A DNA stretch of 64,000 nucleotides from Haemaphysalis longicornis (Eukaryota > Arthropoda > Arachnida > Ixodida > Ixodidae): positions 147,756,763-147,820,762 of the forward strand of contig CM023451.1 in the NCBI GenBank assembly GCA_013339765.2. Reading direction: 5' to 3'. Of this stretch, positions 51,701 through 56,832 are shown one piece after another. Each line of letters begins with the position of its first letter. Position 1 is the first letter of the stretch. The notes beneath the pieces were generated by a model. It saw only the letters and a list, made by a program, of their open reading frames with translations. It had not been told where the DNA came from and searched no databases. A program made the position numbers and the translations under genes.

Positions 51701-54700
51701 TTTTGCAACCCTACTTCGGTGTTTGAGCAAATCACATACAAGGTACAATTAGCAATGGAAGCTGAAGACGATGAACTTGATGAAACAAATTGATTTCCAT
51801 CCACGACTGGTATCCCTCATATATAATCCCTCTTTCCTGGTATCCCTCACGTATAACAATTGCTAATGTCATACAATTCTTAAATAGTACTTAGTTTAAG
51901 TGGTTACTCCATATCCACAACAAAAGCGTAATTTGTGTGTTCAGGGCCACATTTTACGGTGAGGGTCACATTGGTTGCTAAGTGTACTTACTTGCACCCT
52001 TAAGTAACACTAAGACAAAAGGCAGAGATTTGAGGCTTAACGTTTACCCTTCCAAACTTTGCTCCATTGCCATTAATGGGAGAAATATTTGTGACCTCGT
52101 AAATTAAAGCTGTGCCTTTATTTGCCTCCACAAAAGAGGCAAAAAAAAGGGAGGTACCTGATCACTGACTTAAGAAGAAATATCTAACCGTAACCAGTTA
52201 ACATGATAACCAAACCAGGATTCAAGCTGGCTACATGGACAAACATCCACGATTATTTGATGATCTAAAAGGATGATTTAAAAAAATGGAGAAGTTACAC
52301 ACAGAAGCACTGTGCCCCCGATATTCACCTCAGCCAATCTTCACTTTATGTTCAAGCTGCAATTAGTAATGGACAAAGGAGCAGTGCAGTCGATCCTACC
52401 AGCCTGCACCCTCCGGACGTGCCATTGCATTGAGGTCTTTCCCCGAAACACTATCTTGCATATCTCAAGGCAGCAGTTCCCATCTAACCCGTGACAAAGA
52501 GTTCTCGTGGAACAATCCACATTTCACGGACATGGCGTCAACCATAAGATTATCTGATAATTGGCATGAAAGCTAGTCAATGGAAGATGATTTTCATAAC
52601 AGCATTGCCAATTAAAGCCCGGTATGCCAAATAATTCATTAAAAGATGTGAGTGTTATCGCTTCACGATAAGCCTGTACTCTGTATGATAAAAGAGGTGC
52701 CTGGCAAGAATGTGATGAGATAAAGTTCCAATAAATGCTCCTTTTGAGATAAGCAGAACAGACTCGCAAAGTAAGGTTGGCAAGCGACCTCATCATGGTT
52801 ATTTCAGGAGCACCACTCCCCTTAAATTCTTGTGTGCTTCGAAAAAACTAGAAATTAAACACTTGGGTGAAAACTGAGGATGTTTACGCGAGCAAAATAA
52901 AATTCTTTTGTAAAAACGATAAATGTCGTAAGGGTGCATATGTCATCTAAGCAAACAGTGCAAACACAATAGGAACAGAGAAGAAGGCTCAAATGATGTC
53001 ATGGATGTATACTCCGCCATCCTGTGACGTCATTTGTGTTGCTCTATGCCGTCAGCAACTTGCATAATGGTTCAGAGCCCCTGTCCATTCCCCCCTATGA
53101 GTCACATTTTTATCAGCAGATATATGAATGCCTTTCATGTCCACACCCACGAGCATGAATAATGTTTACAACAAAAGCAAATTCAATGCTGTCATGCGCG
53201 GGGACTAAATTAAAGGCCCCAATCAGCAAAATGAGCAACGGTTTATTATAAAATTTTCTGTTCAACCATCCCTTTTTGAAAGTGAAGGTGCTTTCATTCA
53301 AGGGAAGACACAGCTTGGTTTAAAAACTCTGAAAGGATGCTCAGGGTTATGAATTGTCCGCTCTTATTTTCTGAAAGCTTGGTGAACGACTAACATGACG
53401 TTCTGCCTTTTGCTGTTACTTTAGGGAACTTTTTCAGAACTTTTCCACCAAGAGGACGCAAAAATGAATTGTCCGCTCTTATTTTCTGAAAGCTTGGTGA
53501 ACCTTTTTTTTTTTTAAGTTAATATGAACACTGAACTACATTGCGTTTCTTTTCTGATGTGAACGTTTGTACCAAAAGCAGTTTATTTTGAAAAACAAAC
53601 TGCACAGAAGTGAAGTGACCATTTCAAGGCATTTCTACTCATCTAATGTGCCGCACTGTGGCATAGCCTCTAAAGGACTTCACCCCAATATCGTTAGGAC
53701 TCAGCAACTACTGTAGTAGCGAACAATTTATAAACCCCGATTTACAATGGCGCTGCATCCTTTGCACCATCCCAGCCGCTGCAAAACGACTGCACCAAAA
53801 GCAACCTTATTGGAATCCTGTCCCAAGCGTAAAATATTTTGAAAAACTAAAGGCACAAGGTTCTACTTACCTCATTAAAATAACTCTGACTGCAAAGACC
53901 TGAACGATGAAGCACCAGTCAAAGAAGACACCAAAGACCAAAAATTTCCTTTGCGGACACGGACATAACCCGAAAACTCAATAGCAGAGGCATTTTACCA
54001 CTAGCAAAACAGAACTGGACTTGTTTAATGCCCGCACAGCTACAGCCCGAAGCCCGTAAGAGGCAGCATTCGCGCCGCCTGTAGACTGCAAGTGAAAAGC
54101 TCCCAACCTGTACGGTACCCATCATAAATGTGGTTGCAGGCTAACCTCTTGTATTTACAGCCCAGCAAGCAGGGACAAGACACACAGGTGCTGACTGTCA
54201 ACTCAAATTTATTGCTGGGATGTCTGGCACAAACTGCCAACGCTGTTTATAGCACCCCTTTTGTCAGACATATTCCCTGCCACATGACAAATTCAACGAT
54301 GTGTAAACGATAGGTTAAAAGAACATAATTACAACATGAAAAAGTGTACCAGCAGCTTTCCGGCAGGCATTGCTGAGACTATGAGTGCAAGCATATCTTT
54401 AATTGCGCCTCAATACTGAAGCACACAGGCATGAGGGAAATTATTAAAGCTTATAAAAGGGCAAAGAAAGATTACAAATGTGTAAGCTTCTCTTCTGCCT
54501 CAATATTGGTCAAATAAGTCAGCTGTTTTGACAACGTGTAAGTGTATGATGGCAGCGTTGTCATGACAGCGTCGTTTTGTTGCATGCCGTTTCCTTTTCC
54601 TTATTACGCTGCTTTGACATCAACTGCATTTATATGCCAGATGTCACAGCAATAAACGTCAGTTGAGAATCAGCGCCTGTGCACCTCGTCCTGCATCTCG

Positions 54701-56576
54701 TTTTTGTTCACTGTGCCATAACTTCAGATTGAAAATCAACTTGGCCATTAATTACTATTTCCAGGCTACAATCTGTTGCTCACAGGAACTGAACAAAAAA
54801 GCTAAGCTGTTTAAAGACAACAGTAACATGCCCATGTTTGCTTTGAACAACTTCTTGGCAGTCACCGGGATCTCAAGAAACATCTGCGCAGCACTCAGGG
54901 AGTCCGAGGTCCAAGATTTTTCTTTGAGTGGTTCTGGCTTCCTTGACCAAGAGAAAACTGTCCGACAAGTGATGTATAGGAAGGAAGACACACACAATCA
55001 AGGCAAACACACAAAATAAAGTTGCTGCAACTCGTCCCCTACCTAGTACTTAGAAGCGCCGCTTTGTGCTGCCAACTGAACGTCATTTTTAGTGCCCGCT
55101 AAAGACTCGGCTCGTCTAATCAGACGGCTTGCACAAGGCACTGAATGGTGCTTGAAGAAACTTGCGATCCCTTGTACCAAGCAAGAAAAAAAAACGGACT
55201 GTACAGGCTACACTTGTTTTGCTATACATCCAAAGTATCTCCCTCAGAGTACGCCCCTTTCTAACTTTACCCTGCATTAAAGAATGTAACCGCACACCGC
55301 AGCTGAATCATACGAACGCTGCATGCAGTCACAGATGCCAGATATGCTCAAAGATAGTGCAGACCTATCAGACCGCTCAGCCTCAAGACAATGCACAGCT
55401 CGGCCAGCACCTAGAAAGCTAATCAATTAAAAAGACACCATTTTCTTGTGGCTGCCACAAGATGTAATATGCCAGAAGTGTATTGCACTTTGTTTTTTGG
55501 ACCAAATGAAGGAACGAAAATGTGTGTTGCATGCAGGAATGAGCTTTTTTCACTGCCCTGCGATCTGGCATGCATTACTTGAGATACAACACTTGCTAGG
55601 AGATCCTAAACCATGAAATCGTTTAAATACAAGGCTGGGATACTGCAGCTGTTCAAAAGCACAGAGAGTAAAAGTGATTTCATGGATGCTGCTTTTTGTT
55701 TTTTAACTCCAGCGCGATGACTAACCAGAAAGCACTTCTTAAAGCTTTAGACGTGAAAATACCTAAACCTGCAGCTCAGAAAACTCTATTGCAATCTACA
55801 ACGTAGTAGTAGAACGTAAAACCAGCGAGAGAATGCCCTAATTTTTGGGACAGCTGCGCGAATTTTAGCAAACAAACGCAGTATCTAGAATGAAACTTGT
55901 CTGATCGTCTGCTCGTTTCATCACGGAGGAAAAACGTTGAGCGACAGGTGTTTCTCAAAAACAATAGAGAGCCGCTTCTTTACAGCCCCCAAGAAGGCTG
56001 CAGGGTTCACACAGCTGTAGTCGGAGCGGGTGATAAAAGAAACCTGAAGCGCGGGTAACGTAGCGCAGCCCAACACTACAAAAACATGGATAATGCGATA
56101 CATGTTTTTGTGACTGGGCAAAAGCAGCGCGCAACAAAAACTTCCTCTTATTAATCGTCAGGGAACTAGTAGCACATTCTAACTGACGCGCGCCGTAAAG
56201 TTGTTCCTGGTTGCAGGCGATACGATGAACGCATCGCACTCGGCATGTGCAAATCATGTGCCTCGCGCCGTCTGCACAAACGCAGACAATCTCTGCACAC
56301 CTACGAAGTATGCATGCACAAGATGAGGTTTCACAAGCTAGGGGTTGCAGAACTAAAGCGCGTGAATGTGAGCGTAATGGATACGTTATCGAAGTTTCCA
56401 AGCCAGCACAGGACTTCAAACGCCCCCCGACCTGTATACGCTCCTCCTGAACGCACCCGTGACAACGAAGCAGCGGTTTGAGCAGCACCTCGTGAATCTG
56501 AGAATGAATGGCAAGAGGAGAGACAACTTACGCAGCAGGTAAACACCGCCAAAGCGCAGACGACCAGAGAGCGCAT
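8105..56576 (-). CDS. NPC1: NPC1 intracellular cholesterol transporter 1, 5' portion (17 exons; 3' end outside window)
   Basis: Lysosomal membrane protein that accepts cholesterol from NPC2 in its N-terminal luminal domain and moves it into the limiting membrane. Seventeen minus-strand exons read in order as signal peptide, cysteine-rich N-terminal domain (exons 2-4), first membrane span (exon 5), middle luminal domain (exons 6-10), sterol-sensing domain (exons 11-14) and the start of the third luminal domain (exons 15-17). CDS pieces are 56532-56576, 45615-45774, 40889-41050, 40316-40541, 33591-33887, 32253-32532, 31110-31242, 27175-27380, 23551-23751, 19926-19986, 19020-19149, 17341-17523, 16148-16262, 14705-14832, 12436-12579, 9462-9551 and 8105-8295. 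All junctions are GT-AG. Phases agree throughout except where exons 3 and 11 each carry one extra base. The ~917 codons found correspond to about the first 72% of the ~1280-residue family. Identification rests on co-linear similarity to animal NPC1 in every exon. Confidence 0.95.
8296..9461. other. NPC1 intron 16, with a decayed tRNA-SINE-like segment at about 9210-9440
   Basis: A stretch CTGGATTTGATTCCC (9258-9272) resembles the B-box region of the better-preserved SINE at 40.1 kb. The rest shows nothing recognisable. Confidence 0.4.
9462..9551 (-). CDS. NPC1: NPC1 exon 16
   Basis: Thirty codons between a TTTCAG acceptor and a GTGAGT donor, phase 0 at both ends. It encodes a hydrophobic span (LLVFVGWACFSAAAL) followed by IKIGLDQEISMP, the conserved membrane-to-lumen junction of NPC1. 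The exon is too short to stand out as an open frame and was placed by homology and splice sites. At the junction the human Asp after SMP is Leu here (SMPLDSY). Confidence 0.88.
9825..11237. mobile_element. TA-flanked inverted-repeat element, 1.4 kb
   Basis: Ends CAGTGTAGACCGCTTATAAC and, inverted, CAGTGTATACCATTTATAAC, each flanked by TA (9823-9824 and 11238-11239). Inner copies of ACTATAAGCGG recur near both ends. The interior is GC-rich without a readable transposase. Ends and TA target duplication suit the Tc1/mariner-pogo superfamily; non-autonomous. Confidence 0.8.
11723..12276. mobile_element. TA-flanked inverted-repeat element, 554 bp
   Basis: Ends CAGTCGCAGATTGATTTTTC and, inverted, CAGTCGCCGACCGATTTTTC, followed by GGAC, flanked by TA on both sides (11721-11722 and 12277-12278). 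Pogo/mariner-like MITE in intron 15. No coding capacity. Confidence 0.8.
12436..12579 (-). CDS. NPC1: NPC1 exon 15
   Basis: Forty-eight codons, phase 0 at both ends. It encodes RIDVLCCIRGPD, corresponding to the cytosolic LDIFCCVRG segment of human NPC1, then FLYRLFEDHYAPALMRAPVR, equivalent to FRFFKNSYSPLLLKDWMRP just before the next membrane span. Confidence 0.93.
12580..14704. other. NPC1 intron 14
   Basis: No exon or known element recognised. Contains an A run at about 14300-14316. Confidence 0.55.
14705..14832 (-). CDS. NPC1: NPC1 exon 14 (end of sterol-sensing domain)
   Basis: Encodes GGLSTMPAVKTFALYAGVAL, then LLDFVLQMSCFVALLALDAK, matching the last two membrane helices of the sterol-sensing domain (family ALSVMPAVHTFSLFAG). 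Enters in phase 1 and leaves in phase 0 at AGG before GTGAGC. Confidence 0.95.
14833..16147. other. NPC1 intron 13
   Basis: Nothing recognisable except TTTAAAGGGACCACCAG at 15625-15641, which resembles a single terminus of a TTAA-type element. Confidence 0.5.
16148..16262 (-). CDS. NPC1: NPC1 exon 13
   Basis: Encodes RDDGSVDEPIEDKVSRVVG followed by NLGPSLLLASLSESTCFFLG, matching the family stretch [20 protein letters not shown] in the sterol-sensing domain. The acceptor follows a long pyrimidine tract ending GGGGCAG and the donor is GTAGGC. Phase 0 in, phase 1 out. Confidence 0.94.
16680..17285. mobile_element. TA-flanked inverted-repeat element, 606 bp
   Basis: Ends CCGTATTTTCAGGTGTATAA and, inverted, CCGTATTTTCCTGTCTATAA, both followed by GTCGCA and flanked by TA. 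Internal phrases such as CAGATTAACAAGTGC and TACACCGGTGCA are duplicated. Lies 55 bases past the donor of NPC1 exon 12. Confidence 0.8.
17341..17523 (-). CDS. NPC1: NPC1 exon 12 (sterol-sensing domain core)
   Basis: Sixty-one codons encoding VDSQVTLGLAG, SVASSLGLFSYTGTP and [20 protein letters not shown], the best-conserved part of the sterol-sensing domain. Phase 0 at both ends; donor GTGATG. A TA-flanked inverted-repeat element (16680-17285) lies 55 bases inside the following intron. Confidence 0.97.
17560..17790 (-). pseudogene. Non-LTR retrotransposon 3' fragment, internally deleted
   Basis: The minus strand reads SKWVRVTLRDRKQASWVRER then TRVKDILADIKRMKWG, the same protein region as the LINE end at 5.8 kb (LRDKKRAEWVREQTRVKDIL). 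It then jumps to a tail with GCAACGGAC and GAT-type repeats. The middle part present in the other copy is missing. Confidence 0.65.
17800..18420. other. GC-rich intronic block of unknown origin (possible solo LTR)
   Basis: Higher GC than its surroundings, with AATAAA (18238-18243) followed by TACTGTCTACTGTGTTCTC. This recalls the 3' part of gypsy LTRs, but I cannot find termini or a target duplication. Confidence 0.25.
18961..19005. repeat. (GAAA)n microsatellite
   Basis: About 11 units. On the NPC1 sense strand it is (CTTT)n, starting about 15 bases past the exon 11 donor. Confidence 0.95.
19020..19149 (-). CDS. NPC1: NPC1 exon 11 (contains a one-base frame break)
   Basis: Encodes SSVEDELDRESQSDVFTVLV and the first sterol-sensing-domain helix up to LALGQYQLP, matching human IEDELNRESDSDVFTVV. 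As written, the frame after LP gives QDCA and ends in phase 1, while exon 12 starts in phase 0. If the G5 run at 19032-19036 had four bases, the reading would be LPKTVL joined to VDSQ. This gives the family length and a phase-0 end. Probably a homopolymer error. Confidence 0.93.
19926..19986 (-). CDS. NPC1: NPC1 exon 10 (61 bp)
   Basis: A short exon between CCCGCAG and GTAAGA. With the preceding GA it reads EFIKTLKSFSSPNMSIAFLS followed by E, equivalent to human [21 protein letters not shown]. The open frame continues upstream of the acceptor, but only this start keeps the family length and the phase. Confidence 0.88.
20654..21814. mobile_element. TTAA-type inverted-repeat element, 1.16 kb
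   Basis: Left end AAGGGTACTGACACAAAATT after TTAA (20650-20653). The right end inverted reads AAAGGGGCACTGACACAAAA, followed by a degenerate TTAG. The interior is GC-rich (20880-21480) and non-coding. A TTAA target suggests piggyBac-like mobilisation; non-autonomous. Confidence 0.65.
22148..23438. mobile_element. Member of GGGGCCATG-ended inverted-repeat family (1.3 kb)
   Basis: Left end GGGGTCATGCAGACAAAATA with CAAGTTTG; right end inverted GGGGCCATGCAGACAAAACA with CAAGTTTG. It shares subterminal sequence (ATTTTCATTCTCCYGCCAAATCGTGTGT; GATTCTAACGAGGC) with copies at 28.7 and 45.9 kb. Its middle holds extra sequence, including two copies of CAATGTCCGTCCGCGTCC-like phrases and a tRNA-like segment at 22545-22615. 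Confidence 0.75.
22545..22615 (-). repeat. tRNA-like segment (SINE head) inside the 22.1-kb element
   Basis: The minus strand reads GTAGCCTAATGAGTAAAACG, and about 50 bases later GGCTTGAATCC (B-box-like). It resembles a decayed tRNA-derived SINE head nested in the larger element. Confidence 0.4.
23551..23751 (-). CDS. NPC1: NPC1 exon 9
   Basis: Encodes SPLSPSDDAFAGVPCLGEYG, then GPVQPYVGLGN, ASALVITILVNNHVNTSLL and AIAWERE. These match the middle luminal domain (family PCLGTFGGPVFPW, ALVITFPVNNYYN, AWEKE). Phase 2 in and out. Confidence 0.95.
23752..25436. other. NPC1 intron 8, right part before the TA element
   Basis: Mostly featureless. A short coding-like island lies at 24170-24227 (see findings). 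Confidence 0.5.
25439..26768. mobile_element. TA-flanked inverted-repeat element, 1.33 kb
   Basis: Ends CAGCGGAACCCTGCTGGTAT and, inverted, CAGTGGAACCCCGATAATAC, flanked by TA (25437-25438 and 26769-26770). CAGTGGAACCYC ends are typical of pogo/Tigger-type MITEs in arthropods. Inside, GGGTGGAGACACC (26078-26090) and its inverse (26298-26312) suggest a nested or rearranged piece. Confidence 0.8.
27175..27380 (-). CDS. NPC1: NPC1 exon 8
   Basis: Encodes VASLQAKLLGLTAEYQGRKV, TLEDICFSPLS and WFQNNATLLDL, matching human VTLQDICLAPLS and YFQNSHSVLD in the middle luminal domain. Phase 0 in (GTG GCG after GTGCAG), phase 2 out at TTC AG before GTGGGC. Confidence 0.95.
27410..27440. repeat. (AAT)n microsatellite
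   Basis: Imperfect AATAATAACAATAATAATAA run in intron 7 close to NPC1 exon 8. Confidence 0.85.
27727..27753. repeat. G-rich low-complexity run
   Basis: Near-continuous G with one AA interruption; prone to read errors. Confidence 0.9.
27941..28731. mobile_element. TTAA-flanked inverted-repeat element A, 791 bp
   Basis: Ends AGGGACCCTGCAACACTTGC and, inverted, AGGGACCCTGCAACACTCTT, flanked by TTAA (27937-27940 and 28732-28735). The interior is GC-rich and non-coding. TTAA targets suggest piggyBac-type mobilisation. Confidence 0.85.
28736..29548. mobile_element. TTAA-flanked inverted-repeat element B, 813 bp (GGGGCCATG family)
   Basis: Starts AGGGGCCATGCAGAAAACAT right after the TTAA that ends element A; ends GATTCTAAAGAGGCCTCT before TTAA (29549-29552). 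Internally it matches the elements at 22.1 and 45.9 kb. Confidence 0.8.
29553..30626. other. NPC1 intron 7, middle part
   Basis: No exon or recognisable repeat. Confidence 0.5.
30627..30719. repeat. (CT)n microsatellite, about 46 units
   Basis: Nearly pure CT with one A interruption at about 30642. Confidence 0.98.
31110..31242 (-). CDS. NPC1: NPC1 exon 7
   Basis: With GG from exon 6 it reads GPFYRVQQVVITRNGGHLIP, equivalent to human GPFFRTEQLIIRAP, and continues to NFGNVFDREFLHE. Acceptor TGTGCAG, donor GTGAGA. Phase 2 in, phase 0 out. Confidence 0.93.
31243..32252. other. NPC1 intron 6
   Basis: Nothing recognisable. Confidence 0.6.
32253..32532 (-). CDS. NPC1: NPC1 exon 6
   Basis: Encodes a cytosolic linker, LQRAFVAAFARWGGLCARRP, a hydrophobic span (VTVIVASLVLVGTCCAGL) and TNPVELWSAPNSRARLERDQ. 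The latter matches the hallmark [20 protein letters not shown] of NPC1/patched-like proteins. Phase 1 in, phase 2 out at TTC GG before GTACGG. Confidence 0.97.
32533..33590. other. NPC1 intron 5
   Basis: Nothing recognisable. Confidence 0.6.
33591..33887 (-). CDS. NPC1: NPC1 exon 5 (end of N-terminal domain and first internal membrane span)
   Basis: Joined to exon 4 it reads FVFTDIPIVSHNHTYLPMNA, then a cysteine cluster CGCATCLESCKPP (human CSCQDCSIVCGPKP), a proline-rich linker and a membrane span GYYLLATLTYAAFFVVVLVS. Acceptor CTCCAG, donor GTAAGT, phase 1 in and out. Confidence 0.96.
33888..35580. other. NPC1 intron 4, right-hand part in gene order (start of intron is near 40315)
   Basis: No exon. 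A GCTTGATTCCC phrase at about 34808-34818 may be a decayed SINE B-box. Confidence 0.45.
35581..35795 (-). repeat. Ruka-type tRNA-derived SINE
   Basis: On the minus strand, a tRNA-like head has A box TGGCTCAGTGG (35769-35779) and B box GGTTCGATTCC (35725-35735). A body follows with inverse phrases of TTTTGCTTTTC, GGGATCTTTAACGTGC and GGGTTTAAC. The same body recurs at 38.5 kb. I recognise it as the widespread hard-tick SINE; this is the main clue to the organism. Confidence 0.8.
36200..37605 (+). pseudogene. Decayed Ty3/gypsy-type integrase region of pol
   Basis: Ordered fragments fit a gypsy pol C-terminus. ILEARYFKGIGRCKVKARNT then VWWPTLN is the integrase zinc-binding region (pattern HxGIxRCxxRARxxVWWP). 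IGADALKPDRTRHIIVVDYC is the core start (pattern GADLF, LLVVDYYS). NSEAECVGKTM, KSQDPHTALAVYRNTLR and PSQLLVGQRLQTT follow (pattern NGEAERxVxTxK, ALLAYRxTP, PAxLLMGRxLRTxLP). TRSGHQQVRHSKGLDK is the end (pattern TRSGRxVRPPxRLD). It has many stops and frameshifts, and a 179-bp foldback element interrupts it at 37046. Confidence 0.8.
37046..37224. mobile_element. 179-bp foldback (hairpin) MITE inside gypsy remnant
   Basis: The two halves are inverted copies: GGGGCCGAATTCTCTAAAAC at the left, its exact inverse at the right, and an inner arm GGGGTAGCGAAATGCAT mirrored near 37165-37182. A three-base CAG may flank both sides, suggesting a Harbinger-like target, with low certainty. Confidence 0.85.
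38529..38700 (-). repeat. Ruka-type SINE, head missing
   Basis: Same body as 35581-35735 (GGGTTTAAC, GACCACC, GGGATCTTTA, CACACAGGTGTTTTTGCTTT), but the tRNA-like head is absent. A GATT simple repeat precedes it. Confidence 0.75.
39740..39850 (+). repeat. tRNA-derived SINE copy (second family)
   Basis: A-box-like TAGCTCACGCCGG, then GGTTTCATAACGCAAGGG and B-box-like GGTTTGATTCT. Same layout as the copy at 40.13 kb. Confidence 0.55.
39904..39930. repeat. (GGATT)n microsatellite
   Basis: Five tandem GGATT units. Confidence 0.9.
40128..40260 (+). repeat. tRNA-derived SINE close to NPC1 exon 4
   Basis: Starts GGGATGGCCCAGTGGTTCGG; B box GGTTCGATTCC at 40183-40193 and acceptor-stem-like GGGACCTCCC. 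The anticodon arm does not fold into a normal loop and a non-tRNA tail follows, so it is called a SINE and not a tRNA gene. Confidence 0.65.
40316..40541 (-). CDS. NPC1: NPC1 exon 4
   Basis: Encodes VTQFKRSSMAVNAVNYYMKH, AEDTYASC and VLCGAYGDDCGPETLLMGL, corresponding to the second half of the cholesterol-binding N-terminal domain (family FANAMYNACRDV and LLCGKDADACNA). Phase 0 in, phase 1 out at ACG G before GTGAGC. A tRNA-derived SINE ends shortly downstream of the donor. Confidence 0.93.
40889..41050 (-). CDS. NPC1: NPC1 exon 3 (contains a one-base frame break)
   Basis: Encodes GPNALCCDDAQVSDLVDNLA, LLHSIA, then in the next frame ESCPSCFFNLARVFCTVTCS and ARQETFLE. This matches human SLCCDVRQLQTLKDNL, RCPSCFYNLLNLFCELTCS and RQSQFLN. 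The literal sequence gives TGA after SIA. Dropping one A of the pair at 40973-40974 restores the frame, the exact family spacing and the exon phase (161 instead of 162 bases). Confidence 0.93.
41955..42767 (-). mobile_element. Penelope-like element, 787 bp, with inverted terminal repeats and 13-bp target duplication
   Basis: AGCATTGATGAAG occurs at 41955-41967 and 42755-42767. Between them, arms 42000-42225 and 42540-42754 are inverted copies (TCATGGTRTAACTACAGC at the outside, GCGCTGACTCTCA inside). The centre, read on the minus strand in shifted frames, gives YVGQKG, CLNMRPREH and AFHNHRMKDTCISKPSLALR then QAEIDFLEKSLQR and a stop. This is the end of a PLE GIY-YIG polyprotein. The copy is truncated and frameshifted. 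Confidence 0.85.
43000..44086. other. NPC1 intron 2, unannotated part
   Basis: No exon or recognisable repeat; GC-richer at 43690-43960. Confidence 0.5.
44089..44549. mobile_element. TA-flanked inverted-repeat element, 461 bp
   Basis: Ends CCGTATTTTTGCGCGTATAA and, inverted, CCATATTTTTGCGCGTATAA, then CC, flanked by TA (44087-44088 and 44550-44551). Non-coding. Its first nine bases match the 16.7-kb element. Confidence 0.8.
44690..44705. repeat. (CA)n microsatellite
   Basis: Eight CA units. Confidence 0.9.
45615..45774 (-). CDS. NPC1: NPC1 exon 2
   Basis: Encodes GQHCVMRGGCGVDPVTSKQM, CVDRGPPKAVN and LRGICPDIVDG, matching the first N-terminal-domain stretch of NPC1 (human CVWYGECGIAYGDKRYNC, GPPKPL, LCPGFF). 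Acceptor TTGCAG, donor GTCAGT, phase 0 in and phase 1 out. It contains one N-glycosylation sequon (NST). Confidence 0.93.
45922..46732. mobile_element. GGGGCCATG-family inverted-repeat element C, inverted relative to copies at 22.1 and 28.7 kb
   Basis: Left end AGCCATGAAGACAAAAGTTT after TTAA (45918-45921). The right end inverted reads TTATGAAGACAGAATACAAG. Internal GATTGCCTCGTTAGAATCAT and, inverted, ATTTTGATTTTCCCGCTAAA match the other copies. The right target site is not clear. Confidence 0.75.
46848..46922 (+). repeat. Solitary Penelope-like terminal repeat
   Basis: AATAAAATCCAGTTGTAAGT then AAGCGCTTCGTGTG and CGTCCTTTGCGCTGT matches the inverted-arm sequence of the PLE at 42.0 kb (AATAAATTTTCAGCTGAGAG, CAGCGCTTGTGTTG). 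No protein remnant adjoins it. Confidence 0.55.
47221..48137. mobile_element. GGGGCCATG-family inverted-repeat element D, 917 bp, with internal duplication
   Basis: Left end AAGGGGCCATGAATACAACA (preceded by CTAA); right end inverted AGGCATTATGAAGACAAGAT followed by TTAA (48138-48141). Inside, a segment from GCGAAAGTGTTTTAT to ACGTCATATCC occurs at about 47598 and 47778. Confidence 0.65.
48142..53348. other. NPC1 intron 1, long stretch without recognised features
   Basis: I find no exon, no known element end and no convincing protein similarity in this 5-kb part. Confidence 0.45.
53349..53502. repeat. Exact 39-bp direct repeat, 115 bp apart
   Basis: Identical copies at 53349-53387 and 53464-53502, beginning ATGAATTGTCCGCTC and ending AGCTTGGTGAAC. 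Confidence 0.95.
54164..54697 (+). mobile_element. Penelope-like remnant with inverted ends
   Basis: The left arm (54164-54215, CACAGGTGCTGACTGTCAAC) and right arm (54648-54697, inverted CACAGGCGCTGATTCTCAAC) are inverted copies related to the PLE arms at 42 kb. The centre on the plus strand reads REIIKAYKRAKKDYKCVSFS, resembling the end of PLE polyproteins (REIxEAxxIxKxGDxCVSxPS). No clear target duplication. Confidence 0.65.
54700..56530. other. NPC1 intron 1, part nearest exon 1
   Basis: No recognised exon or element. Confidence 0.5.
56532..56576 (-). CDS. NPC1: NPC1 exon 1 (start codon and signal peptide)
   Basis: Fifteen codons, MRSLVVCALAVFTCC, a typical signal-peptide start, ending at a strong donor GTAAGT in phase 0, which fits exon 2. 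An in-frame ATG lies 18 codons upstream, but it would put a charged stretch before the hydrophobic core, so the downstream ATG is preferred. The call is by position, phase and signal character, as this part of the family is not conserved. Confidence 0.75.
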
Positions 56577-56798
56577 GATGCCTGGCTCCCGATGAAACTT
56601 GACCTGATCGCCGCACAACCGTTTCTTCACAGCTAAACCCCTACACCACAGCCTAAATTACGAAAGCGTTGCCTAACCGCAAAATCATCGCGATACGTAT
56701 CAATCACGAGACCGCGAAGGACGACAACACCTCAGGCTGCGACCCACCAGCCCCACAGCGTCGGAGGGAGTGAGCGAAACAAGCGCGCAGACGGGAGA

Positions 56799-56832
56799 TC
56801 ACGTGTGCCGTGACGTCGCCGACAAATGACGT
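56799..56832. promoter_or_regulatory. Candidate NPC1 promoter motifs (E-box/CLEAR-like and two CRE half-sites)
   Basis: About 225-255 bases upstream of the NPC1 start lie TCACGTG (56799-56805), TGACGT (56811-56816) and TGACGT (56827-56832) in a GC-rich stretch. TCACGTG is the core of the CLEAR site bound by TFEB/MITF at vertebrate lysosomal genes. Whether it works here is inference. Confidence 0.4.
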
